Shown piece after piece: positions 1-7,175 of a DNA stretch of 21,645 bases; the stretch's first letter is position 1; each line of letters begins with the position of its first letter. The notes beneath the pieces were generated by a model that did no database searches, had not been told where the DNA came from, and worked only from the letters and a program-made list of their open reading frames with translations. Source of the stretch: JAJTZA01 sp041744075 (GTDB lineage: Bacteria > Verrucomicrobiota > Verrucomicrobiia > Chthoniobacterales > Terrimicrobiaceae); contig JBGTLQ010000251.1 of the NCBI GenBank assembly GCA_041744075.1, forward strand, positions 1-21,645, in the 5' to 3' direction. Made by a program: the position numbers and the translations under genes.

Positions 1-17
1 GCAGCTGGTAGGAGTTG

Positions 18-710
18 TCATGGCGCGGCTTGTTCGGCTTCTTGCTCTTTTGCTGCGAAAAAGGCATCCCGGAGTTGGTTCCACTTTGTATTCAGGGCCT
101 TCAGCTCAGGCTCCCGATCTATCTCCATCGCTCTCAATAGCTCAAATACATTCAAAATGTCCCAACTCGCCAAGGTCATTGTCAGATAATTGGTCCATAT
201 TCCGAGTGGCCGAAACTTCAGTTCGCCTCCGGCACCTAACTCGACGGTCACAAAATCCGGGGAGATACCCATCGAACTCGTGTGCACTACTGAACTAAAG
301 TCTCGGTAAAACGAAGTGTAGCTCAACTCCAAAGGAAAGGACGAAGGCCCCTTAGCCCCTTTGGTGAGCAGATCTCGCCTTTTCGCCATCGACAGTAGGT
401 CTAGCTTGGTCCACTTGCTCTTGTTCAGCATGGAGTCAGCGCCATCGTAATCCTTGTCGATAACAGATTTGGCAGATTTCGCCGCTCGATAAGTAGCTTC
501 GTGTGCGACGGGCGAAAGATGCTTGGCCAACTCAGGACTCCCGATTGCGCCTTTGTTGCTGCGATAGGCATCGATCGGGTAGTGCCGTAGGTATGGAACC
601 AAGGCGGTGTCTGCATCCTCGTGAATCAAATATGAGGCAACAACAATCTGCTCAAGCCGGACACGCGCCAATGCAATTGCGGGGAGGAGGTTCGCGCTCG
701 AAACCAACAT
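18..710 (-). CDS. Hypothetical protein, DUF5677-like
   Basis: A 230-aa protein without signal peptide or membrane segments. The first 30 residues (NLLPAIALARVRLEQIVVAS, then YLIHEDADTALV) resemble the start of the helical core of DUF5677-type proteins, where a run of 'lLPaialaR..lEq.vv.syLi' precedes a conserved HE/ED pair. I judge this by eye only. A central stretch (around residues 128-150, with SFYRDFSSVVHTSSMG) would be the second conserved block, with a His likely to be structurally or catalytically important. The C-terminus is complete and charged. The function of the family is not known; members are often found in accessory and defence-rich islands. The start is doubtful: no Shine-Dalgarno sequence precedes the ATG, the same frame stays open to about 857 without another ATG, and convincing coding sequence upstream lies in other frames. 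The gene may therefore be 5'-shifted or damaged. Confidence 0.6.
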   Translation of the reverse strand: MLVSSANLLPAIALARVRLEQIVVASYLIHEDADTALVPYLRHYPIDAYRSNKGAIGSPELAKHLSPVAHEATYRAAKSAKSVIDKDYDGADSMLNKSKWTKLDLLSMAKRRDLLTKGAKGPSSFPLELSYTSFYRDFSSVVHTSSMGISPDFVTVELGAGGELKFRPLGIWTNYLTMTLASWDILNVFELLRAMEIDREPELKALNTKWNQLRDAFFAAKEQEAEQAAP

Positions 711-951
711 CCGGATAGATGAACTCGTAGATTCGGATAGGTAGCCGAGACGCCCATAGAACCAGACCAGCGGGTAGATGCATGTGCTCCCGCCAAACCT
801 TCGTCGAGGATGTCGAAGGCGGAGCCAGAGATGGCACTGAACTCCGTGTGATTTGAACTACTCATGCGACGATGGTTTTCTTTGCCGTACGAGTCCAGTC
901 ACGCGCTGCCGAGAGCGCGCTCCGAATCGAGGTTAAGGGTTTGAATGTTCA
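711..951. other. Gap with remnant reading frames upstream of the DUF5677-like gene
   Basis: On the minus strand an ATG at 865 opens a frame whose first 27 residues (MSSSNHTEFSAISGSAFDIL, then DEGLAGA) read like a genuine soluble-protein N-terminus. A second frame over about 710-790 contains YEFIYPDVGFE. Neither is in frame with the downstream gene at 18-710. The simplest reading is that these are the N-terminal 50-odd residues of the DUF5677-like protein, displaced by one or two frameshifts. Otherwise the gap holds nothing I recognise. Confidence 0.3.
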
Positions 952-1440
952 TTAAATTTTCGTCTCGCGGCGGGCAGTGCGTTGATCTGCGACGCCTTCG
1001 GCAGGTTTTAGGTGCCACGTTTTATCCCACCATTGCGTGCTCGAGCGTAAAAAAATTAAGCATGCTGCGGCGCCTGTGAGAATCGCTGGGAGTGGGAAGA
1101 AATACATAGCGCTAATGATGGCGAAAATGGCTAGACCGATGCCAACAATGAGGACTGTTCGGCCGGGGGCGCCTTCAATCAGAGCGTTCGCTGTAGAGAA
1201 CAGTAGAGTGCCACTCAGAAAAAGAAGAAGGCTCGTACAAAAGTTATTTCCATCAAGAATTTGCATGTAGCTTCGATCCGATCCGACGGGCATCGGAACC
1301 ATCGTTTTTTTCATCGCATCTACCGTTTCAAGCATCTGCATCTGCTCCTCTGGAATATCCATGAAGGTGCCAATCGTGTGTGCGATCCCGGTTAGGAAAC
1401 ACAAGGTTGCTGCGATGCGAATCAAAATGGGGCGACTCAT
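952..1440 (-). CDS. Small integral membrane protein, LIC_13387-like
   Basis: From the ATG at 1440 the protein has 162 residues; an upstream in-frame GTG/ATG pair at about 1471-1476 is possible but would put a charged extension in front of the first helix. Hydrophobic segments are visible at about residues 5-26 (containing LTGIAHTIGTFM), 67-90, 94-115 and 116-133, giving a four-helix membrane protein. The early 'GIAHTIGTF' motif followed by a polar region (DIPEEQMQMLETVDAMKKTM) is typical of the uncharacterised LIC_13387-type family, which I name from memory. No catalytic motif can be seen. The C-terminal tail is basic and hydrophilic, probably cytoplasmic. It stands alone with about 114 bases to the next upstream gene, so co-transcription with the zinc-ribbon gene is possible but not shown. 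Confidence 0.6.
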   Translation of the reverse strand: MSRPILIRIAATLCFLTGIAHTIGTFMDIPEEQMQMLETVDAMKKTMVPMPVGSDRSYMQILDGNNFCTSLLLFLSGTLLFSTANALIEGAPGRTVLIVGIGLAIFAIISAMYFFPLPAILTGAAACLIFLRSSTQWWDKTWHLKPAEGVADQRTARRETKI

Positions 1441-1554
1441 TGGGATGTATTCTCGTTGCCGAACGTTGCGCATCACTCGCCCGAAGGAGCTTTAGCGACT
1501 GAGGGTTGAGTGCATGCGCCTTGTTCGGTGCTTAGTGTGCACTGTTGCCAATTG

Positions 1555-1794
1555 TTAAATTCCTCTCATAGTTTGGTGCATGTTGCAAACTTGGTAGTTT
1601 TGGCACCAGATGGCGTGGGAATTTCCTCGCTCGGTGTATAGTATATCGCCTCCACAGCGAGGGCATACCGCGGTCTGGTCTTTAGCCTCCACGATTTTAT
1701 CTAAAAGTAGTGAGTCGCTTTCGTTGGAATCGCCATCGAGTTTTCGATTTCGCATGAACGCTTTTTCCTGATCATTTGTTGCAATGTGGAGCAT
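1555..1794 (-). CDS. Zinc-ribbon mini-protein
   Basis: A 79-aa protein with one likely zinc site: Cys44 and Cys47 in CPRCGGD, and Cys64 and Cys70 in WCQNYQVC. Two beta-hairpin knuckles separated by 16 residues is the usual geometry of a zinc beta-ribbon, although the second knuckle has five rather than two residues between the cysteines. The N-terminal 40 residues are polar and probably disordered or helical. A second ATG (residue 14) is an alternative start. No family name is known to me; such proteins bind nucleic acid or protein partners. The ordered cysteines are the main reason to call it a real gene; codon use is otherwise uninformative at this length. Confidence 0.5.
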   Translation of the reverse strand: MLHIATNDQEKAFMRNRKLDGDSNESDSLLLDKIVEAKDQTAVCPRCGGDILYTERGNSHAIWCQNYQVCNMHQTMRGI

Positions 1795-1822
1795 GTTCTT
1801 ATGTGCCGAACAGTGTTATTGA

Positions 1823-1880
1823 GTCGCCGGCGACATTTGTAGGAGATAAGTCGCCGGCGACATAACTCCTACAAATGTCG
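1823..1880. repeat. REP-like palindromic element
   Basis: The 12-base perfect palindrome GTCGCCGGCGAC occurs twice, at 1823-1834 and 1850-1861. In addition, CGACATTTGTAGGAG at 1831-1845 is exactly complementary to CTCCTACAAATGTCG at 1866-1880, so the element can fold into a 15-bp stem enclosing the second palindrome. This layout is that of short extragenic REP/REPIN-like repeats. No gene is interrupted. It could also end transcription from the zinc-ribbon side, but there is no T-run. Confidence 0.75.
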
Positions 1881-2020
1881 CAACAAAGGGTAGCCTTCGT
1901 CCATGGCGTCTCATTGGGATTTTTTAGCCACACGGAGACCCCTATTCAAGAAAATTGAGGATGTCATTGGGACCCTCGGTGATTCCTGTAATCCGAGGTT
2001 AATTGCCTTCTTGGATCGAT

Positions 2021-2050
2021 TCTTTGTTACCTTTGTTTCCTTCTGTTAAA
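2021..2050. repeat. Degenerate repeat related to 20578-20607
   Basis: This 30-base stretch matches 20578-20607 at 23 of 30 positions, sharing the core GTTTCCTTCTGT (GTTTCCTCCTGT in the other copy). A third relative lies in opposite orientation at 20476-20499 (about 17 of 20 matches over its best part). Three related copies in non-coding gaps 18 kb apart indicate a dispersed low-complexity repeat family rather than chance similarity. It has no hairpin of its own. Confidence 0.5.
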
Positions 2051-2087
2051 AATTCTTAATTGCCTGATCGGCATCGTGGAGGTGTCA

Positions 2088-2296
2088 TCAAGCGGGGATA
2101 TTGAGAGGTTGCCAGCGGTCCCGGGTGAAGAATGAGGAAGGCGCCAGGATGTCGCCGCTCCCTGTTTGCAGCGCCCCACTGGGATCGGCAAACTTTCGTC
2201 GCCACTCTTGTGCGACCCTCACTTCGTACTGCACATTTTTCGCTCGGCGAATGAATTCGCCGCTCCCAGTATCCTACGACCCACGAACTGGGATCG
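2088..2296 (-). repeat. Start-less peptide-like frame with a duplicated unit
   Basis: On the minus strand the frame 2273-2088 is open for 61 codons between TAG and TGA and reads like protein (for example EVRVAQEWRRKFADPSGALQ, then TGSGDILAPSSFF), but has no ATG; only a GTG at its KNVQYE position could serve as start. Two related sub-units of about 40 bases lie at 2148-2187 and 2253-2296, each with TCGCCGCTCCC at one end and ACTGGGATCG at the other. A 7-bp-stem palindrome GGCGAATGAATTCGCC (2246-2261) begins the upstream copy. The best reading is a dispersed intergenic repeat, or the relic of a gene, that has kept an open frame. It is not listed as a gene because it has no start and no ribosome site. 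Confidence 0.5.
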
Positions 2297-2359
2297 AAAA
2301 TAACAGTGATTTTTGGTGATGGCACAGGTCCCTTCTGGGGTGTTGCTGGGGATGCGACT

Positions 2360-3625
2360 TCACCCAACGATCACGCCCGAGCCAAAGTAGGAGTGGAGTG
2401 CCTCTGGGAGGCGGACGGAGCCGTCGGGCTGAAGGCCGGATTCCAAGAGGGCGACGTAAAGGCGGGCGAGGGCGGTTCCTGAGCCGTTGAGGGTGTGACA
2501 GAACTGTGTTTTGCCGTCTTCGCCTTTGAAACGGAGGTTCATCCTGCGGGCTTGGTAATCGCCAAAATTTGAACAACTCGAAACCTCGAGGTAGTCCCCC
2601 TGCCCTGGGGCCCAGACTTCGATGTCATAGGTGCGGGTTGCCCCAAAGCCGAGATCCCCGGCGCAGAGTTCGATGACGCGGTAGTGGAGACCGAGGCGCT
2701 GCAGAACCTTCTCGGCGTCAGCGGTGAGGGATTCCAACTCGAATGCGGCGTCTTCCGGGCGACATATTTTGACGAGTTCGACTTTGTCAAATTGGTGCAT
2801 TCGAATGAGCCCGCGCGTGCCGAGACCCGCGGAGCCGGCCTCCCTGCGAAAACACGGTGTGTAGGCCACGTAATGAATCGGTAATTCGGCGACGATCTCT
2901 TCACGATGCAGGTTTGTGACCGGCACCTCGGCGGTGGGTGCGAGGTAGAGAAGGTCTTCTGCTGTGCGGTAGAGCTGATCTTCAAATTTTGGAAGTTGGG
3001 TTGTGCCGATGAGTGCTTCGGGTCGGACGAGATGTGGAGGGGCCACTTCGACGTAGTCACCTTCCTGGGTGTGGAGGTCGAGCAGGAAATTGATGAGAGC
3101 CCGTTCGAGGCGTGCGCCCTGACCGGTGAAGCAAACAAACCCGCTGCCTGCCACTTTGGCAGCGCGTTCAAAATCAACCAACCCCAATCGCGTGGCGATG
3201 GCCAAGTGATCCTGCGGCGAATCGATGATTGGCTTTTCTCCCCAGGTCCTCAGAGTTGGGTTATCGGCTGCACTGCGACCCGGCGGAATGTTTTCATGGG
3301 GAAGATTGGGAAGCGAGAGCAAGAGGTCCCTCTGACGGGTAGAATACTCTTCCCCGGCCTTGCTGAGTTCTTCCATCTCAGAAGCCCGGCTTTTGACGTC
3401 AGCTTCAAGCGCAGAAGAGTCCATCCCCTGCGAACGCAATTTTCCGATTTCCTTGCTCAGTCGGTTGCGATCCGCTTGGATCTGTTGGAGACTTGTCTCT
3501 GCGGTCCGCCGCATGCCATCCCAATGCAATATCTCATCCACCATGGCCACAAGGGACGGATCCCTGGCGGCAAGGCGGGCTTTGATTTGGTCGGGTTGGT
3601 CGCGAAGGAGACGGATATCAATCAT
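2360..3625 (-). CDS. serS: Serine--tRNA ligase
   Basis: Cytoplasmic class II aminoacyl-tRNA synthetase that charges tRNA-Ser (and tRNA-Sec where present) with serine. The 421-aa length is normal. The N-terminus starts with the typical MIDIRLLRDQPDQIKARLAA. Residues about 30-100 form the long antiparallel coiled-coil arm that grips the tRNA variable loop. The catalytic core shows TAEVP (231-235), motif 2 with CFRREAGSAGLGTRG (258-272), the KVELVK segment, EVSSCSNFGDYQARR (347-361) and motif 3 NGSGTALARL (380-389). All key positions are present. The ATG at 3625 fits the family start exactly. The gene is divergent from the cbpA-type gene across 75 bases, which must hold both promoters, though I can not make out a convincing -35/-10 pair there. 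No classical terminator follows the gene. Confidence 0.97.
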   Translation of the reverse strand: MIDIRLLRDQPDQIKARLAARDPSLVAMVDEILHWDGMRRTAETSLQQIQADRNRLSKEIGKLRSQGMDSSALEADVKSRASEMEELSKAGEEYSTRQRDLLLSLPNLPHENIPPGRSAADNPTLRTWGEKPIIDSPQDHLAIATRLGLVDFERAAKVAGSGFVCFTGQGARLERALINFLLDLHTQEGDYVEVAPPHLVRPEALIGTTQLPKFEDQLYRTAEDLLYLAPTAEVPVTNLHREEIVAELPIHYVAYTPCFRREAGSAGLGTRGLIRMHQFDKVELVKICRPEDAAFELESLTADAEKVLQRLGLHYRVIELCAGDLGFGATRTYDIEVWAPGQGDYLEVSSCSNFGDYQARRMNLRFKGEDGKTQFCHTLNGSGTALARLYVALLESGLQPDGSVRLPEALHSYFGSGVIVG

Positions 3626-3700
3626 TTACAATCAGAGCATTTACAAGATTCCCGCCGATCACAAGTTTGTATAAGCTCCTCAACGTAGCAATTTTATTAC

Positions 3701-4636
3701 ATGCCAGTTCAGTTCCGCGATTATTACGAAACCTTGGGGGTTGCGAAATCCTCCAGTCATGACGAAATCCGATCCGCCTTCCGCAAGTTGGCGCGGAAGT
3801 ATCACCCCGACGTGGCCACTGACAAAAAGGGGGCCGAAGAGAAATTTAAGGAGATCAACGAGGCGTATGAAGTGCTCGGAGATCCAGAAAAACGCAAAAA
3901 ATACGACGATCTTGGCCCAAATTGGCAACAACCTCCTCAGGGCGGGCCTGGGGGTGGAAATTATGGTGGTGGTTTCTCGCGAGGTGGCGGGGGCGTGGAA
4001 TACGAATTTGGGGGAACCGGCTTCAGCGACTTCTTTGAGCAAATGTTCGGAACACGCCGTGGGTCAAGGGCTGCAGGGGGTTGGCAAGACTATGGGGAAA
4101 GCATGCCACTGCGCGGTCAGGATATTGAGTCAGATATCCTCGTCACTCTGGAGGAGGCGTTCCATGGTTCGACCCGAAGCATTTCTTTCCGCCGCGCCAG
4201 CAGCCCAAAAGCTGAAACCTACACCGTGCGCATTCCGAAAGGCGTCCGGGAGGGGCAGCGAATCCGGCTGGCCGGCATCGGAGGAGCTGGTGCCGCAGGA
4301 GGAACCGCAGGTGATCTCTATTTACGGGTCAAATATGAGAAGCACCCTGACCTGGAAATCTCAGGGAGTGATGTCATTCACGAGTATGAAATACCCGCTT
4401 GGGAGGCTGTTTTGGGCACAGAGATTTCCGTACCGACACTCGAGGGGCGGGCAAAGTTAAAAGTACCGGCAGGCTCTCAACCTGGTCGAAAATTTCGGCT
4501 TGCGGGCAAGGGCCTCCCTAGCAAAAACGGTGTGAGGGGCGACTTCTTTGTGCTCCTTCAAGTGACACTGCCAACAAGCCCAATTTCTGACAACGAGCGG
4601 GAATTATGGAGCAAGATTGCCAACCTGCATAAGTAG
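3701..4636 (+). CDS. cbpA: DnaJ-class co-chaperone without zinc finger (CbpA type)
   Basis: A 311-aa type II Hsp40 that stimulates DnaK ATPase and delivers clients. The J domain spans residues about 7-72 (YYETLGVAKSSSHDEIRSAF) with the essential HPD at 35-37. A Gly/Phe-rich linker covers about 73-130 (GGPGGGNYGGGFSRGGGG). It lacks the four CXXCXGXG zinc repeats of true DnaJ. Two beta-rich substrate-binding domains follow (about 135-230 with RIPKGVREGQRIRLAG, and 230-305 with VPAGSQPGRKFRLAGKGLPS). Overall order and length match CbpA/DnaJ2 proteins. Transcribed away from serS; an intrinsic terminator follows 47 bases after the stop codon. Confidence 0.93.
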   Translation: MPVQFRDYYETLGVAKSSSHDEIRSAFRKLARKYHPDVATDKKGAEEKFKEINEAYEVLGDPEKRKKYDDLGPNWQQPPQGGPGGGNYGGGFSRGGGGVEYEFGGTGFSDFFEQMFGTRRGSRAAGGWQDYGESMPLRGQDIESDILVTLEEAFHGSTRSISFRRASSPKAETYTVRIPKGVREGQRIRLAGIGGAGAAGGTAGDLYLRVKYEKHPDLEISGSDVIHEYEIPAWEAVLGTEISVPTLEGRAKLKVPAGSQPGRKFRLAGKGLPSKNGVRGDFFVLLQVTLPTSPISDNERELWSKIANLHK

Positions 4637-4655
4637 GTTAGCGCTTGAGGGGGGG

Positions 4656-4795
4656 GTGATTTAAAGTGGGTGAGGCAGGGGGAACGGGCGTCTCGCCCGT
4701 TTTTGAGTGTGATTCTCCATGTCGAGCCCATTCCTACACGGTCGAGACGACCATGCCCCCTTGTTTACATGCCAACCTCACCCACTTTTAATCGC
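4656..4795. repeat. Inverted-repeat element around GTGGGTGAGG
   Basis: The left arm GTGATTTAAAGTGGGTGAGG (4656-4675) matches the reverse complement of the right arm at 4776-4795 with only two mismatches; weaker similarity continues inward to CGTCTCG on the left and CGAGACG on the right. The interior carries the cbpA terminator hairpin. Related half-copies lie at 5427-5485 and about 21505-21535. The element has no transposase and no visible target duplication, so it is either a MITE-like element or a dispersed palindromic repeat. Confidence 0.65.
4683..4704 (+). terminator. Intrinsic terminator after the cbpA-type gene
   Basis: AACGGGCG (4683-4690) pairs perfectly with CGCCCGTT (4694-4701) around a TCT loop, giving an 8-bp GC-rich stem followed directly by further T residues. 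It lies 47 bases after the stop codon and inside a larger inverted repeat, so it may be both terminator and part of a mobile or dispersed repeat. Confidence 0.7.
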
Positions 4796-4857
4796 ACCCC
4801 ACTTGAGCTGATGCGCAACAGTCAGCTTGCCAGCTGACTCATTTCTCCGCGCAACGG

Positions 4858-4885
4858 ACGGCGAGGGACCGCCATCCCTACCACC
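4858..4885. repeat. Short repeat related to the window's right end
   Basis: GGGACCGCCATCCCTACCA (within 4866-4884) resembles GGGACTGCCCAGCCCTACCA at 21569-21588. Both sit in non-coding DNA next to members of the GTGGGTGAGG repeat, so the two motifs may belong to one composite intergenic element. Confidence 0.4.
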
Positions 4886-4889
4886 TCAT

Positions 4890-5348
4890 TCAAGATTCCC
4901 TCAGGAGAATCTGTGGACGCTCATTGGGACTCCAAGGGTTGACGGTGAAATCTCTCGCCTCGATGCGGCTTATCATTGACTTAGCCAGTTCACGAACATT
5001 GGCGAGGTTGAGCCCCATGTAAGGATTCGGGTAACTCTCCAAATTTTTTAAGGCCAGTCGAAATAACCGGACGGAGGGATGAAGCCTTCGTCCATCCTTG
5101 GGATGGGTGGGACGCTCGTATTGTTTCTTGAGGTGAACAAAAGCGCCCGCCAACTGAATCAGTCCTTTAAAAAAGGCATAGTTTTCATCGCGGCCTTTGA
5201 GCCAGAGATGTTCGAGGACATCATGGGCTTCATAGTAGTCCCCCGCATTAAAACACTGAAAAAAAGCGAGATAGCAGGGATGTTTTGAGGGGTCGTCCTC
5301 CAAGGCCATGGACCGCACAAACTCGTCGATCCGTTCGGCCTTTTTCAT
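4890..5348 (-). CDS. DUF309 family protein
   Basis: From the ATG at 5348 the protein has 152 residues. The hallmark is at residues 32-49, FNAGDYYEAHDVLEHLWL, which is the DUF309 signature (N-x-G-x-[YF]-[YF]-EAH-x-x-[LW]E-x-x-W) with a conserved Asp/His/Glu set likely to bind a metal or ligand. Helices follow with FFKGLIQLAGAFVHLKK and a C-terminal half of helical repeats. The reaction or role of this family is not known. The reading frame stays open upstream to 5471, but that extension runs through the dispersed repeat at 5427-5485 and is not protein-like, so the start at MKKAERIDEFVRSM is preferred. It follows lpxD on the same strand after 125 bases; co-transcription is possible. Confidence 0.85.
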   Translation of the reverse strand: MKKAERIDEFVRSMALEDDPSKHPCYLAFFQCFNAGDYYEAHDVLEHLWLKGRDENYAFFKGLIQLAGAFVHLKKQYERPTHPKDGRRLHPSVRLFRLALKNLESYPNPYMGLNLANVRELAKSMISRIEARDFTVNPWSPNERPQILLRES

Positions 5349-5426
5349 AGAGGCGTGAGTTGTTCCATCACTTTTCGGTTGCAGGCGAATATCAGGGAAT
5401 CTCGGTGAGCACCTGCGGTCCACACG

Positions 5427-5485
5427 AGCGAGACGCCCATGCCCCCTGACCTGGATAGCAACTTCGCCCACATTTATTCACGCCC
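5427..5485. repeat. Half-copy of the GTGGGTGAGG repeat
   Basis: This stretch aligns along its length with 4742-4800: both run from CGAGACG-CCATGCCCC through a variable centre to a CGCCCAC/CACCCAC core and end in a short A/T-rich stretch and a C run. It begins in the lpxD-DUF309 gap and reaches into the last codons of lpxD, so the repeat abuts or supplies the lpxD stop codon. Confidence 0.55.
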
Positions 5486-6499
5486 GGCTTCGGCCAGCCG
5501 GTCTTCAAGCACCTTCACCCGCTCGTAGAGTTTGTTGATATTGCGGAGAAGTGCAAAATTTTCTTTGAATTCCCGCATTGGCCTGGCGGGCAGTCCTACG
5601 AGGATTTCATTGGGCGGAACGGATTTGGTCACGCCAGCCATGGCACTGACAACGGCACCATCTCCCACTTCTATGTGGCCATTGAGCCCAACTTTGCCTG
5701 CGAGGGTCACGGAACTCCCCACTTTGGTGCTTCCAGAAATTCCGACCTGAGCGCAAAGAACTGAGTTCTCGCCGACAGTCACATTGTGGCCAATCTGCAC
5801 AAGGTTATCAATTTTCGTGCCGCCAAGAATGCGGGTCCGCCCGAATCGTGCCCGATCCACAGTGGTGTTTGCCCCAATCTCCACCTCATCTCCAATTTCG
5901 ACAATACCCGTTTGGGGAATTTTTTGTTGGCGTCCTTCTCTAAGCTCGTAACCGAACCCATCCGAACCAATCACCACACCGGGATGCAGGATCACCCGAT
6001 TTCCGATCTGAGACCGCTCAAGAATCGTCACTGTGGGATAAATCAGGCAATCTTCGCCGATGATCACATTGTGGCCGATGTAACAGCCTGCAGAAACAAC
6101 ACTCCCTTTGCCAATGCTTGCACCGGGCTCAACAACCACATGGGCACCGAGGTGTACGCCTTGTGCTAATTCCGCACCTTCGGCAACCACAGCCGTGGGG
6201 TGCACGTCGGGAGAGTAAACCACAGGAACAGGCGCAAAATGTTCCAAGAGTGCGGCAAAAGCTTTTGCCGGATTTTCAACCAAAACAGGAGCCGGCTGAA
6301 CGTCTTCATCAAAACCTATGGGCACCAAGCACGCCGTCCCCTTGGACTTCCTCAGATTCTTGAGATATTTCGGACTTCCATAAAACGAAAAATCACCTGG
6401 GCCTGCATCATCCAATGATGCAGGCCCGGTGATTTCGATGTCGGAATGTTCAGGTGCGACCCAGCCGCCAACAATTTCTGCAGCCTCCCGAAGGGTCAT
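5474..6499 (-). CDS. lpxD: UDP-3-O-acylglucosamine N-acyltransferase
   Basis: Adds the second, N-linked 3-hydroxyacyl chain from acyl-ACP to UDP-3-O-acyl-glucosamine in lipid A synthesis; a cytoplasmic homotrimer. The 341-aa length is standard. The N-terminal uridine-binding domain (about 1-100) is followed by a left-handed parallel beta-helix of hexapeptide repeats (about 100-290: VHLGAHVVVEPGASIGKGSV). GSDGFGY (178-184) and the catalytic His238 in NLVQIGHNV are present. The C-terminal helix (about 305-338) would be the ACP-binding extension. The gene follows ompH by 10 bases and is almost certainly in the same transcript, the usual arrangement with bamA in Gram-negative bacteria. The window holds no lpxA or fabZ. 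Confidence 0.96.
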   Translation of the reverse strand: MTLREAAEIVGGWVAPEHSDIEITGPASLDDAGPGDFSFYGSPKYLKNLRKSKGTACLVPIGFDEDVQPAPVLVENPAKAFAALLEHFAPVPVVYSPDVHPTAVVAEGAELAQGVHLGAHVVVEPGASIGKGSVVSAGCYIGHNVIIGEDCLIYPTVTILERSQIGNRVILHPGVVIGSDGFGYELREGRQQKIPQTGIVEIGDEVEIGANTTVDRARFGRTRILGGTKIDNLVQIGHNVTVGENSVLCAQVGISGSTKVGSSVTLAGKVGLNGHIEVGDGAVVSAMAGVTKSVPPNEILVGLPARPMREFKENFALLRNINKLYERVKVLEDRLAEAGRE

Positions 6500-6509
6500 G
6501 AAGGATGAC

Positions 6510-7103
6510 TTAGTTAGCGGCAGCTGGAGCGGCCTTGTTCAGGGCCGTGATTAATTCGCTGCTGAAGTCGAGATCGGCACGTGAGTAAAGCACCACGGGA
6601 ATTTGCCCCATGCTCATGCCACTTTTGTCCATGACAATGTCAAAGCCAGCGGCTTTGACCTTCTCGTTGACGGTCTTCATGATGTCTTCGACGATGTCCT
6701 TGCGCATGCGCATGAATTGTTCTTGGAGTTGGCGTTCGCGGGTTCCGCGGAATTCAGAAATCTCGCGATCCAAGTTTCTGGCTTCCTGAACTTTTTCGTC
6801 ACGAATTTTGGCGGTTTTTTCTTTGCCATCTTGGCTCAGCTCGGGTTTTTCCACTTCTTGGTTGAGCTTGTTGATTTCGTCCATGGATTTTTTCAATGTC
6901 TCCAGGCGCTCATCCAGCTCCTTTTTGGCGGCCGCACGGGCATCGTTAAGTTTGGCTTCAGCATCCTTCGTTTTGTAGTAGGCCGTGAAAACAGCGTTCA
7001 TATCGACGATGCCCAGTTTGACTTGCGCATGAGCTGAGGAGGAAGCCGCCGTGACGGCGACAAGGATGGAGAGACAGGTGATTATGGAACGACGATTGAT
7101 CAT
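6510..7103 (-). CDS. skp: OmpH/Skp-family periplasmic chaperone
   Basis: A 197-aa exported protein. It starts with a clear signal peptide, with cleavage expected after SSAHA at about residue 26. The mature protein begins with QVKLGIVDMNAVFTAYYKTK, the 'kIgvVdm..vf..y.k' strand that opens Skp proteins. A long charged coiled coil follows (about 50-150, many K/E heptads), forming the tentacles that hold unfolded outer-membrane proteins. The C-terminal part (AAGFDIVMDKSGMS) returns to the beta-body that trimerises. It is somewhat longer than the E. coli protein (161 aa), which is common in this phylum. It lies between bamA and lpxD and would pass clients to the BamA product. Confidence 0.93.
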   Translation of the reverse strand: MINRRSIITCLSILVAVTAASSSAHAQVKLGIVDMNAVFTAYYKTKDAEAKLNDARAAAKKELDERLETLKKSMDEINKLNQEVEKPELSQDGKEKTAKIRDEKVQEARNLDREISEFRGTRERQLQEQFMRMRKDIVEDIMKTVNEKVKAAGFDIVMDKSGMSMGQIPVVLYSRADLDFSSELITALNKAAPAAAN

Positions 7104-7175
7104 AGATGTTTGGATTTGAAAAATTGCAGGAATTGACCAGCAGTCAAGATATGACCACCGAAGGTTGGGTTTTGT

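Larger units (their letters stand above)
1795..2359. other. 565-base gene-poor gap with repeats
   Basis: This gap between serS and the zinc-ribbon gene has no convincing ATG-started gene. It contains a REP-like element (1823-1880), a purine/pyrimidine-biased stretch (2021-2050) with a relative near 20578, and a start-less peptide-like frame with a duplicated 40-base unit (2088-2296). These are listed separately. The stretch 1881-2020 shows nothing I can interpret. Confidence 0.6.

Noticed and set aside
1823..1880. Possible CRISPR fragment (two identical 12-mers)
   Set aside because: Only two short units with a 15-base gap that itself is part of an inverted repeat; no array and no cas genes.
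2246..2261. GGCGAATGAATTCGCC as the serS terminator
   Set aside because: The stem is A/T-containing, 100 bases from the stop, and no T-run follows on the minus strand; it is better seen as part of the local repeat.
2056..2367. A 103-codon minus-strand open frame downstream of serS
   Set aside because: Rich in R, S and P with no structure, and in a different frame from the peptide-like start-less frame in the same DNA; it lies over repeats.
2906..3688. A 260-codon open frame on the plus strand opposite serS
   Set aside because: serS is complete and has all motifs; the antisense product is not protein-like and runs into the divergent promoter region.
5349..5471. N-terminal extension of the DUF309 protein
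   Set aside because: The extra 41 residues are encoded by a dispersed repeat and are not typical of the family; the start at 5348 gives the normal length.
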